From: Nephromyces sp. MM_2019
Taxonomy: Eukaryota > Apicomplexa > Aconoidasida > Nephromycida
Length of the DNA stretch: 64,000 nucleotides
Reading direction: 5' to 3'
Assembly: GCA_015657535.1 (NCBI GenBank)
Contig: JADHZB010000439.1
Span: 525 to 64,524 of the forward strand
The position numbers and the translations under genes were made by a program. Of the stretch, positions 25,359 to 36,886 are shown piece by piece. Under the pieces are notes generated by a model. It did no database searches, was not told the origin of the DNA, and saw only the letters and a list, made by a program, of their open reading frames with translations. Numbering within the stretch: the stretch's first letter is position 1; every line of letters starts with the position of its first letter.

Positions 25359-26691
25359 GAGAAGTAAATGCAACTACAGACTAACTCTTTTACAATCTAT
25401 TGGCCCTAATTTAAATGGAGGTTAATTCCGCTATCAATTACAATTAAAGTACCATTTTTTATATCTGAATTGAACAATTGTAGAATGAATACTTTGTAAA
25501 TTCTCCAAGTTTAGTTATTCAGAAATTACAATTATTTATAGAATAACAGATTCCTAAATTTTATAAAACTATATTAATTTTTTCTTACACTCTAATAGAA
25601 GCTAAATTAAACCTTCTATTGGATTCACCATATTTTAAATTTTAAATCCTTATTTAACACACCTAATTTATGCTGAAGTAGTAAAAAAAATAATTAGCTC
25701 TTTTTAAAGTTTTATAAAGATTTAAGACTATTAGGTTGAGTATTTAGTAAGCCATTTACTAGGGTCTACTGAATAGAAGTTATTGTTTCAAATCAATTAC
25801 AGTCTAATTTAATGCAATTTTATTAAAACATAAAACAAACAATTTCCTATTTTATCAAATTTTCTTAATGTATCATAAAAATCCATCGAATATCTAAATA
25901 ACAACAAATATTTTAGATAATAATTACAGGCTCTTATTGATAAAGAAAAAATCAGCAAAAATATAACTTAAGATAAGTGGATATAGGAGTTTATTTTCTT
26001 ACGAGAGTGTATGAGCTGGATTATTGATAAAAGATCTAATATTATATTATCACTCCATAGTTAGAAAGCTCCAGAAATGATAATTTAATAGTTGTTATCT
26101 TTCTATTTTCAAAGCTAAACTTAACATGTTGATATCAGTAATTTATGACCATTTTCTAAGATTTGGGATATTAATTAAAATAATATTGTTTCATATGAAA
26201 ACTCCTTATAATCTAAAAAGTGGGTATAACTACAGTTTAAATATTTTTTTACATATCTAGTTCATAGCATAATCTCAAACTTGCATTCCAAGCAAGAGAC
26301 TGAAAAGTGTAATCACGAAAATTTATCTAACTTAACGTGCCTAAAGTTTTTTAATCTAAAAGTCCTGTTTGTACAATTTTTGTGAAACTTGTTTTCAGAA
26401 ATAATACAAAATTACTCTGAAAAATTTGACATTTTGGCATTATTTTGATTTCCAATTGTTTGAAATTTAGAGTTTTAACTGTTTCTATTTAAATTCGTCA
26501 CTCTGCTGATGTGTTGATAAATTATGATTAATTATCGGCTTTATTGATAATTTTCTTAAAATTTTCGAAAATTAGAATTGATTATTATCTTAATAAACCT
26601 GTGTCATAATAAGTTTATGTAACAGCCATTTAAGCTTGATAACAGGCTGATCATTTATAAGTTAATTGAAGTTTTCTATTAGCAATACAAG
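25359..26691. other. Intergenic region upstream of the subtilase gene
   Basis: 1.3 kb of AT-rich sequence with no supported exon. It holds the 3' flank of the FTS gene and the presumed promoter of the subtilase gene. Confidence 0.5.
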
Positions 26692-28783
26692 ATGGTTATT
26701 GCTAAAAGGTTAAATTTCATGGTTCTTGTTATAAGCCTTTTATTCTGTCAAAATTATGTTAGATTTTCTGCTCAAGAGTTACTACAGGGCTTTAGAGCAT
26801 CACCACCAACTCTTATTAAATTTAAGTCAGATAGCCAAAGGGGGAACTTTCATATAGCCAACTTTGACAATATGATAACAAATGAAGAGGTAGATACAGA
26901 AAAAATTCAAGAGTATGGGTATTCGGAGATTATATCTCATATTAGGTCAAATAATGTGCATAGTGGAGTTATAATGGTTGGTATAGACCAAACATTTTTT
27001 GATGATGAGTTAATTTATAAAAGCCCCGAGAGTATAAGTAAAAATAAAGAGATTTTGAACAAAGTTGAAGAGAAGTTCACCCAATATATTGAATATGAGT
27101 CCAAACCTATATCAAAAGTGAAAGGCCTCTCCAATTTAGGGATGCTACTAGTTGAATTTAGTAAAGATGCAAGTGATGAGCAAATGAGGGTTATTTTGCA
27201 CGACTTGTGGTCACAGTCAGAGGATGTCTGGCTTATTGAAGCAGATAGTGAAATCAATCTAAAGGGCGAACCCAGAAACCTTAAGAGAAGTGGAGAATCG
27301 ATTGACTTTCAAAACATAGGACAAACGATGTTCAAATGGCTGCTTACACCATTCCTATGGTTCTACGAGTTTTTCTGGGATAACGGAAATCAGTCAAGTG
27401 ATACTAGAGCTAGACGATATTTACCTAATGATCCTTTATTTAATTTACAATGGGGCTTGAATAACAATTATGAAGTCGATTCAGATATAAATGCACCTGA
27501 ATTTTGGAAAGAAATTGGTTTAGATGATAATATTTCCAGAGAGTTAAGTGAAGTCGTTGTGGCAGTCATAGACACTGGTCTTGATGTTAATCATCCTGAT
27601 ATTAAAGAAAGTCTTTGGGTAAATAGAAATGAAATTCCTAATAACGGTTTGGATGATGATGGTAAATTAAAATTAAAAATTTTTAACAAGAAATTCATAA
27701 GTACTGATGAGATTCTTTATCAAAATCATTGAGATAGGTAACGGATATGTTGATGATATTCATGGTTGGAACTTTTTAAAAAATGATAATGATTTGACTG
27801 ATTTGAATGGGCATGGTACTCATTGTGCTGGTGTGATTGCTGCAAAGGGTAACAATAATCTTGGAACTGCTGGAGTTTTCTGGAAAGCAAAGGTTATGTC
27901 ACTTAAATTCGGAAATTTAATAAGTCAGGCAATTGAAGCAATTGAGTATAGCTTGGCTCAAAAAGCTAGAATTTCAAGTAATTCCTGGGGATATAGCTTT
28001 CATTCAGCAATTCTTTATACGGCAATGGAGAAAACAAGAGATGCTGACCAGCTCTTTTTCGTTGCTGTAGACAATGCAGGACGTGATAATAATCGGTAAC
28101 TATGACGAATATACATCTAAATTTGTAAAGCCGTAAACCCATTTTAAATAAATACGTTAAAGATTGATTTTTAAATGATTCTTTAAGGATTAATAAGTTG
28201 ATTAAGTAAATATTACAAAATACAATTCTCCTAATATTCTGAGGATTTTTTAAAAAATATAAATAACAATAGATATGGAGATTTTCCACCCAATTGGAAC
28301 TTTGAGAATATGATAAACATTGCAGCATTAGCACAAGATGGAAGATTAGCCTACTTTTCCAACTATGGAAGCCCAATAGTGCATGTTGCTTCTCCGGGTT
28401 ATAGGATATATTCTACAGTACCAAACAATAACTATGCTTATAAATCTGGAACATCAATGGCAACACCATTAGCAGCAGGTTATACATTTTAATAGATAAA
28501 TACCAGTGATTCAAACATTTCAATTTCTACTTTATAGGAGTAGCAGCTGGTTTAATATCAGCTTATCCTATTCTTTCAAACCGCGAAATCAAGCAGATTA
28601 TCCTTTCATCGGCCAAAAAGCTTCCCCAGCTTAATGGAAAATTACTCTCTGGAGGCACATTAGATGCATATAATGCATTACAAGTGAGAATATAATACTA
28701 CAGCTTTTTATTTTACAATTTTTATTTGCTTATTTTATCTATTGTTTTAGATGGCTTCAGCTAAAGCAAGTCATTATTTTTAA
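26692..28783 (+). CDS. Secreted subtilisin-like serine protease (peptidase S8), five exons
   Basis: Exons 26692-27661, 27738-28095, 28273-28478, 28538-28683 and 28751-28783 join in phase to give 570 aa ending at TAA. The N-terminus (KRLNFMVLVISLLF) is a signal peptide. A propeptide of about 200 residues follows, with a basic stretch (TRARRYLPNDP) just before the catalytic domain that may mark the processing site. The catalytic triad is Asp294 in AVIDTGLD, His349 in NGHGTHCAG and Ser504 in SGTSMATP. Asn436 in AVDNAG is the oxyanion-hole residue and is preceded by Asp where Gly or Ser is usual. The joined exon border reads GLDDDGNGYVDD, a calcium-binding loop typical of bacterial-like and apicomplexan subtilases, which confirms intron 1. 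The protein ends soon after the catalytic domain, with no membrane anchor, so it should be soluble in the secretory pathway or released. Confidence 0.94.
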
Positions 28784-29900
28784 TTTTTAAATTAAATCCT
28801 GATTGTAAAAGCGATTTCTCAGCTAAAAAGCATCGTTTAGCTTATTATTAATCTAGGCAAATGGAAAAATATCTTCGAAATAATGTTCTTAATGATATAA
28901 AACCAAATTTAAGTTTGTTGTTAATATTTAATTTATGTATTAAAACCAAAATTCACTATTCTAGTATTAGTGAATTAGATTAAAAACTATTTTATTATAA
29001 ATGTAATAAAAAAATCACTATAGACTTGATAAGAAAATTGTTGATAAGTGGCTATTCTTATTGAATGCAATCAATGGAATTTAAATTATTTGAATAAAAA
29101 TTTACCGTTTAAATTACTGATAGTTTTAAAAATAAATAATAACTTTTTTTTTATAATTACCTTGTCCTATAAGTTTATAGTTTCGGAGTTTGTACATGTT
29201 TTGAACATGTTATTGTTAAATATACTTAATACTTAAGTTTAAAGTTTTAAGTCATTTGTTATAGATATTATTCAACAAGTTAAGTAATTCTACATGAGTT
29301 CTGAACATTATGTAAACTCGATTACTATTTAACGAGTTAAGTGATTATCTTACTTGTTTCTTTTGTTGCATTAATAATGACTGTGAAATTTACTCCTTTA
29401 TGTTTAACAAATGACTTAACTAATTAATGGTCTCAATTATAAAGAAATGTAAACTTGAAAGTTTTAGATGATTAGTACTGATTTCGGTTTGCACACTGCT
29501 AAATCACTCAAAAGTTGCAAAACCTGTCTAATTATATTTTCTGCATTGTCTCTTGAGCAATTTGACAACTCTGGATAGCTAGCTAGTAATTATTTGAATG
29601 GATTAGTTGAGTTGAAAGTAGCACAAATATTGAATAAGCAACTGGAGAAATAATCATCACTTTAGGCTGTGGTCGGTTACACTAATTTAAATCAATATTA
29701 TTTACATACATTACATTTGCTTCATTCTTGAGCCTCCAACTTTGTTTTACACGAAATGTTAATTGTAAATTGGCTAGATTTTATTTACTTAACTAATCTT
29801 CACAAATAGGATAAAAGAATTTAAATTATTTTCAACCACACTGTGATTTATCATATATAACTTGCAAAATCTTTGGCCAAACCTCAATTTCATACCACAT
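28784..29900. other. Intergenic region between convergent genes
   Basis: AT-rich sequence of 1.1 kb. Open stretches at 29048-29236 and 29789-29995 are not supported by splice sites or composition. Confidence 0.45.
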
Positions 29901-30938
29901 CTACTTACATATAACAATGAACCGATGATATGATTCCCATAATCTTTTAGATACATGATTTTGGGATAGCCAGAATCGGTATAAAAACTGCTCATTTCGT
30001 ACTCCAGGGTTCATTGCTGGTATACCAGAAATGTTTGTACACTGAAATCAATCATGAGCAATAAATACATGAACGAATTCTTCTTTAGTATTGACGCAAA
30101 TGCTTTTCATCTACAGTCCTTCTTAAATTAAAGTAACAACTTGTTATTAGCCATTAATACATTTAATATTGTTTGGATCTAAATTTCAAATTACTCTATG
30201 AAATCTAACTTTTTTAAAAAAAAGAATAAAAAGATTCAAATTTTTTCAAAATTCTATGTCGTATGATTATTCAAGCAGACGGATTCAACGTTTCTTTACA
30301 AAAGTAAATGCTGAACCCACTAATGAAAGTATTGTTTTCCCCATTAAACTTAAATGCAAGACACCAAATACATAGAGGAAGAGATTGCTTAAGTATTTTT
30401 ACAATATTAATAAATTTTGCCCATGATTTGTAACGCTCTAATTTAAATTCCTATAATAAAATGAAAATACAAAAGTTAGATTCTTGAATAATAAATACAT
30501 GTTAAAATTTATTCTGCTAAACATTAATGAAAGCAGTGCTAGCTACTAGGCCTTTAAAATTTAAATAAATTTTATATAAATTAACTGCCTTACATTTTAG
30601 TTCCTCTCCAATTTCAGCTAAGGAGGCAAAGTATCCTCGAGCCCATTTGTAAATTTGTTTATACCCGATTTCCAAATCTATATTTCGAATTTGAACCAAT
30701 TAACATAAACTTGGATTTTAATTTTTGACAGTAAAAAATCTTTCATTAGATACCATGCAACATCTCTTTTAACGAACCTTTATCTTCAAGATACAGGTCA
30801 CTTCTTAAAGCCTGAATGAGTATATATAAAGCACCAGTATTACGAGTTCAGTCTAAGAGTAAACAGATACACCTTTTTCAAAAGATTTTTTATGAGATCT
30901 GGTAGATTCTCAGGAATTTTTATATCTTGCTCAGTCAT
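29901..30938 (-). CDS. Small protein, possibly with an RII-alpha-like (ROPN1/RSP11-type) docking domain
   Basis: A tentative five-exon model: 30873-30938, 30754-30811, 30586-30677, 30403-30450 and 29901-30041. Borders are GT-AG, phases agree, and the model gives 134 aa ending at TAG. It starts MTEQDIKIPENLPDLIKNLL, and a later piece reads IYKWARGYFASLAE. These two resemble the paired helices of the RII-alpha dimerisation/docking fold of ropporin and radial-spoke protein 11 (I-P-x-x-L-P-x-L-L-K, then Y-x-W-A-x-x-Y-F). An insertion of some 20 residues separates them here. The intron before the last exon (30042-30402) is longer than others in this part of the window and may hide another exon. 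The domain call is weak. That these exons belong to a minus-strand gene is fairly safe. Confidence 0.4.
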
Positions 30939-31239
30939 TTTATCTCGATACAATCGATTTTAATTTTAGCTTGTGAAACTATTTCTAAAGCATGAAAGTG
31001 GAAAAATTAGAACTTGTATAACATCCAGTAATGAAACTTTTCAATTGAATTTTTAATTCGTAGCTCAGTTTTAAAATTTATCTAAAATTAATATTACCCA
31101 AAATAATGAAAGAGATCTTAAATTGATATTCTTAAAGACTAGACTAAAATCTAATACGAAACAGATTATAATTGTTTATTAGTTAGAGGGAAATATATAG
31201 CTTTTGAATTATTAGCATTGGATCATATACATTCAAACT

Positions 31240-34200
31240 ATGGACGTATTTGAAAATTGGTCAATTTCCACAAATTATGAATTTCATAGAAGACTAGTTA
31301 AGAACATTATAATTAACAAGAATGGGACACTTTTTTTGTTTTCTTATGATCAGATTGCCTTTTTATATAACTTGCAAACAGGAGAAGAAGTTGATAATTT
31401 TTCAAGTCCAAAAGGCCTTTTTAGTGCATTAGCTATCGATGACTATGATAAAACTATTGTCACTGGTATGAGCTGTGTTTTTTTTATTCAAAATTGATGA
31501 TTATTATTGAAAACAGGTAGTTTTGAAGGCAGCTTATTAGTTTGGAAAATATCACAAAAGATTCCAACTGACATTATTTTAGAGCATAAAACCAAAATTA
31601 ATGCTTTAATGTTTAGGCCGAATAGTGATGACATGTTGGCAATAACTTACAAGACTAATGTCAGATGTATATCTATTATGGGTAAAAGTATCATCTGGAA
31701 CGTTAATCTGAAATCAAGCATATGCAATCAGCAATGGACAGAAAACGGTCACTTTCTCGTCGTGGGTAAGTTTAATTGAGATTTACAAGAAAGAATAATT
31801 CAACATCAGTTAAAATTTTATAAATTTAGGCCTCAATGAGGGTATAATTTCAGTTATTGACATCCACGGAAGCCAACATTCTATGTTTAAAGTTAATGTG
31901 CACATATGGCTCATAGATTTTTTAGAAAATTCCATGATGTTCAAATCTGATTGCTACGTTTTATTACTAATTGGAAGGATTGACAATTATCTCTCTATTT
32001 ACGACACTTTTAAAAGCGATTTTCGAATGAATGTTCCTTTAGATAATGAGCCTTTGAAAGTCAAATTTAGCGATAATAAAGGTAGTTCTTAGCATCATTT
32101 AATTTTAAGAAATTGGACTAATTAGTTTCAGAATTTACACAGGTCAATTCATTTTGGTGCTGGGCTCTAATTTGAAAATCACTCTTTGGAGTAGTGCAGG
32201 ATTTAAAATAAGGGAAATCGGAAATTCAGATCTAGCATACTATGGGTTTCAATTTAGCTTGGCAAACAGTGTCTTGGTTTCACTATCTGAAAATGGAAAA
32301 ATTACTAAGAGCAGTCTAGCTTATCAACCAAGAGCCGATCTGAACTCCGATTTTGTCATATTCTTAAACCATGCCAACAAGCTTACTGTTTACAACTACA
32401 AGGGGTACTCACCATGTCATTACGAGTATGTGTTATACCAAATGACTTTTATTAAATAGTTAACAGATTAATAGTCTATCATTCGTTCAGAGTTCGTGGC
32501 CCTGTGCTCAAATTCTATTTGCATCGAAATATTGTGTTAACACAAAAATCAATACGAGAGATGACTATTTACCAAATTTTCGAAAAAGAGGAAAGAAATT
32601 GCCTTGAAATTAAATTACTCAAGTCATTTATCGTCGATTATGATTTCCAATTAATAGGGTTCAAGGCTTTGATGATTATAATTAAATCAAAGAGTTGCTT
32701 GGAGATGTATCATTTGGATAGTCATTTGAATGGTCATTTGAAACATACTCTAAACTTGATTGAAGTGCCTAAGGTACCCTTTAACTTAAATGACCATAAA
32801 AACAATTCGATTCCCTTGGAATCATACAGTTGCATAGCATTACGCGAGCTAGAAAATTATTTAGTGGAAATTGTGATAGCTACAGATAGTGGGAAAATAT
32901 TGAAAACAAACAATAAAAATTCGACTTTCTATGAGACATTAGATTTTGGATTCTATATAATATCAATTGAAATATCCTCAAAAGCAAGGTTTTTATCATT
33001 AATAGACCAAAACAACGACTTGTACATATTGAGTTTTCATAACAACCAAATAATATCGAAATTTAACAAAGTGCTATGGGCTAGGTGGGATGAAAGCCTA
33101 GACAGCCAGTTACTTGTTTCACATGAGAAAATGAATCAGGTAATTTTCATTTGACTTCTAAAATTAACTTATATTTTTACTATGTGTTTGAAATAGGTCA
33201 TTTCAATTTCGAATAAAATTGTCTCAAACAAGGCTATCACAGGGGTGATAACTAAGCCATTTAGATTTGACCAGCTGAAGATTTTACAGATAGGCAACTC
33301 ACAGCCTTTAGAGTACTTTAGACAAGATATTTCTCCACTTGTTTATAATTTTTCTAATTTTAGGAATTCAACACAAAAAAAAGCGTTAACTGATGGCTAT
33401 TACGAGACACCTGTATTGGACTGGGCAAAAAAATGGAATATTGACTTAAACAATTTAAAATGCCTAAATCATGATTTTGACACAACGGATAATTATTTTG
33501 AAGATTTATTTCTCCTATCTATAAATCATGTTGAAGCGAAGCGTATCCTTGGTATTGTTAGCTTCCAATGCACCAATAATATAGCCTTAGTGAGTCCAAC
33601 ACAAAACAAATTAAGGCCTAGTTTTAGCTTCAATATTTTATAAAATGTCTAAAACTTAGAATCTGGCAAATCATAGAAATTTGATGGAAACTGATCATCA
33701 ATTTTCAGCTAAAACACCAACTTCAAGCTTTAAATCTCATACCAGTAGCTCCTCCCCGAGTGGTACCTCCACTATTTGTGACAATTTTGATACGATTTCG
33801 AATCTTAAGAGGTAAAGCCACTAAACTATATTTATAACCAAGTTTTAAATGAAACACAAAACTGGTATCCCTCTTAATTTAACTCATCTAGATTGAGAGA
33901 CAGACTTCTTGCATATGCTAAGGCTAAACAATTGAAGAATTTTACTGAGCTTATACTATCATCTTTATGGGTAAAGAACAATTCTTTAAACTCCAAAGTC
34001 CTATCTGATACAATTTTAACAAGCTTTATGAAACGAAATTACCTGGAATGGTGCGAAATCAATACTCCAGATTTAATTTGTAAATTTGAAAATTCAGACA
34101 ATAACAACTTAAGCCTTAGGTTAAAGTTAAACTTTTGTAATGAGGAAAATGAATGCAAAAGCTTAGTTTCAAGGCTACCTAACATCAGCTCTATTAAAAT

Positions 34201-35378
34201 CAAATCTGATAAACTCTGCACTGAATCCAGTCTTATAGCCCAGACAAATAGGGCTTATACCGGGAAGTCCATTGCTGATCTATTTTCTAGGAAAAAATTC
34301 AATTCTGTGAAGAGAATTATTAAAGAAAATTTCATAAATTTGAAGCTTAATAATCATGAAAATTTAGTTTCTAGATTAAAGGCTCTGAAGATATTTCATA
34401 TTGTGACACATTGTTATTCCCATTTGTTATTTCTGGTCGAAGGCCCATTTAAATCTGTTATATTAAATAAATACATAACACTGCAAGTCTTAAGACTATG
34501 CTTGTTATTATGGTCCTTAATTCAATCTCTTAGTTCTACAAATTATGATAAGCACGAATTGGAGATAAAATTTGAGTCACTCGATAAACAAATAATCATG
34601 CAAAACCTTATAAGATCAGTTTTGAAATTGGGAATAATCAAGGTTTAAAAACATATGATGTTAAAATTTTTTGACCTCAAACATTAAAAATCAGAAATTA
34701 TAAACTTTTCTTGAAACAGAACTTTAAGTGGCCTTTTAAAGATTTCATGGCATTGGCTTTTGACGTCTATCATCGTGAATTTGTTGAAACTATATCACAA
34801 GAGTCAATAGATGGTTTGATTTGCCCAGGATGTAGCAGCTGCGTAACCTTTACAGAAATAGACACAAATTCAAAAAGCTTCTTAATAGAAAGATGCCCAA
34901 GTTGCAAGTCTTACATAACTCGCTGCTGCTTTAGTTATAAGCTTTTACCTTTCAAACGACTAGTCACAGATTCACTGACTTCAAGTAGTTCTCCAGGTGA
35001 ATTCCTAAATTAGTTGTTTTTAAACCAAGGTTGTTTTATGTTTTGAATATGAAAAATTCAATCTCGTATAGATTTACTGATTAAATATGGCTTTCTTATG
35101 ATATAGATTCATTTAAAGGAGGATCCTTCACGAACTCTAGAGATATTATAGAATTTAGTCAGAATTCATTAAAAAAGCTTATAGCTTATCAAGAATTTTC
35201 AACAATAAATAGTATGATTCCTGATGAATACTACATAATAGACACAACACAGAGTCATATCAGAATAATCAAATGCCCAACATGTTTAAATTTCCACTAT
35301 CCAAATGACCTTGAACAATTTTGTCTCTTATTGGAGTGTCCATTTTGCTATTCTGATGAAATTTGCTTATCGAATTAA
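31240..35378 (+). CDS. IFT122: IFT122-like intraflagellar transport (IFT-A) protein, ten exons
   Basis: Exons 31240-31465, 31517-31765, 31830-32081, 32143-32425, 32491-33139, 33197-33589, 33660-33811, 33892-34642, 34720-34996 and 35107-35378 join in phase to 1167 aa, ending at TAA. Human IFT122 is about 1200 aa. The N-terminal half has WD40-type beta repeats (TGSFEGSLLVWKI, VVGLNEGIISV, FILVLGSNLKITLW). The middle is helical. The C-terminus has two zinc modules: CPGC...CPSC, followed by KCPTCLNFHYPNDLEQF and ECPFC. The second matches the IFT122 ending, a CPxC pair followed by an F-H-x-x-D-x-E segment and another CPxC. IFT122 works in the IFT-A complex for retrograde transport and ciliary entry. 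Repeats are divergent, so other IFT-A WD40 proteins (WDR19, WDR35) are the alternatives. Most of the introns are about 50-110 bp. Confidence 0.75.
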
Positions 35379-36208
35379 AATTTTTAAAAAAATTGTATAT
35401 TTTTAAATTTAAAAGACTTATAAATTTTTTCTAGTAAAAGTTCTGTTTATTCATTGAGATTTTAAAAACATCTTGTTTTGTAAGTTTTATATTTAAGTTT
35501 TCTTAAACGTTAAGTTTTTGTTATAAGCTTATAATAACTATAAATAATGTTATGTTTTACTGTTTACGAATGAGAATAATTTTTGGTAACTTCGAGTGAT
35601 ATATATTAACTGGGTTGTGTTTTTGTTATCTAGCTTATTTAAAATTGTTTAGATTTTTTCAAAGTATTTCATTATCCACAGGGAAATTGGTCTAAATTCC
35701 TATCAATTGGAATACTTCATGCATTAGATCATGAAAAAGGTGTATTCAGTTTTGTTACGAGTTTAAACACCAAAATTTTCAGAAGCTTATTCATTGATAT
35801 AATTACTTGAGAAGTGAAATTTCTTGAATAAACTGATGTCAGTAATATGAATATTTTGATGTGGCTAGAAAGAAGTGGTTAATTAAGCATTTAGTTTATT
35901 AATGGAACAATTTTAAAAATTATAATCTTAATGTTAAGTTTATTAATTTTCAGCGAAATGAATTTTTTTTTATTAAAAAGTTGGCTCTATGATATTTTTA
36001 AGTGGGCTATTAATCTTTTTTTTTTGAGTCCTCAGGAGAGATATTTGAGATTTTCAATTGTTTAATGCAAATAATTTTAGGTCTCTTGATTTCGTATCTA
36101 AGAGAATGTTCACTTGAAACACAGTGATTTTAAGAGTCAATATCATTGTAGGGTATTTTCAACGTGTTATTGATTGGAAAAGGGATTTAGATTTTATTTT
36201 TTTTCATT
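35379..36208. other. Intergenic region between convergent IFT122-like and CBM20 genes
   Basis: 830 bp of AT-rich sequence. No coding exon or repeat is supported. Confidence 0.5.
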
Positions 36209-36811
36209 TCAGTATTTACTTGAGTTCCATTTTAAATGGATTTTGGTTTCTGAAGCCTCAGCTATTTGATGATTTCGAAAGGTGTGATTATCACAGCTTT
36301 CCCATATAATGTTGTCACTTTGTTTAATGATAAATTTGAATTCACTTTTGATCATGGTGTTTGTGAAGGCTAATGTACATGTCCAGATATTGCCTGGGTT
36401 CCAAGAAAGTGGAATTGAGTCATGAGGTCTCCAATTTCCTAAGCTTGGATGTGAACCCACCAAAAATACATTTTCGCCAAACTTAGTTTCACAGTGAAGG
36501 TGAATCGATAGTTTTTTTGGCTTAGGTACGAGCTTTTCCCTCCTAATGGCCTCTTCATATGCCAGCTCGAAAATTTTTTTTCTTCTTTCTTTTTGTTTCA
36601 CAAGATAACTTTCTCTTATTTCCTCCCTAGATTTGTAAGAATCTTTTTGGGCTGTCACATTAGGTGCTTTGTAGTTGCTTTTGTCATGATGCTCAGGAGT
36701 AAGCTTAGATTGGTCGAAAGGTTCTGAGGGGTTAATGGTTGCCTTGTTTTCATTTACAGTAAAATCACTCACAAGAGGATTTTTCATTACGATTGCTGTG
36801 TCAACCTCCAT
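36209..36811 (-). CDS. Protein with a C-terminal CBM20 starch-binding domain
   Basis: 200 aa from the ATG at 36811. An in-frame ATG at 36886 would add 25 residues, but the sequence just before 36811 looks like a splice acceptor (TTTTTGCCTTAATAG), so the true start may lie in an upstream exon. Residues 1-95 are polar, with a charged helix (KQKERRKKIFELAYEEAIRR). Residues about 100-200 form a CBM20 domain: KLSIHLHCETKFGENVFLVG, then the hallmark GSHPSLGNW, then PLSWNPGNIWTC, then EFKFIIKQ and IIWESCDNHTF. CBM20 binds starch or glycogen. No catalytic domain is attached. This points to storage glucan metabolism and may be a targeting subunit, but the partner is unknown. Confidence 0.85.
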   Translation of the reverse strand: MEVDTAIVMKNPLVSDFTVNENKATINPSEPFDQSKLTPEHHDKSNYKAPNVTAQKDSYKSREEIRESYLVKQKERRKKIFELAYEEAIRREKLVPKPKKLSIHLHCETKFGENVFLVGSHPSLGNWRPHDSIPLSWNPGNIWTCTLAFTNTMIKSEFKFIIKQSDNIIWESCDNHTFRNHQIAEASETKIHLKWNSSKY

Positions 36812-36886
36812 TTCTATTAAGGCAAAAATTTTATTGCATTTTAAAATGTCTATATTTGATAATTTATTATTATATTTGTATAGCAC

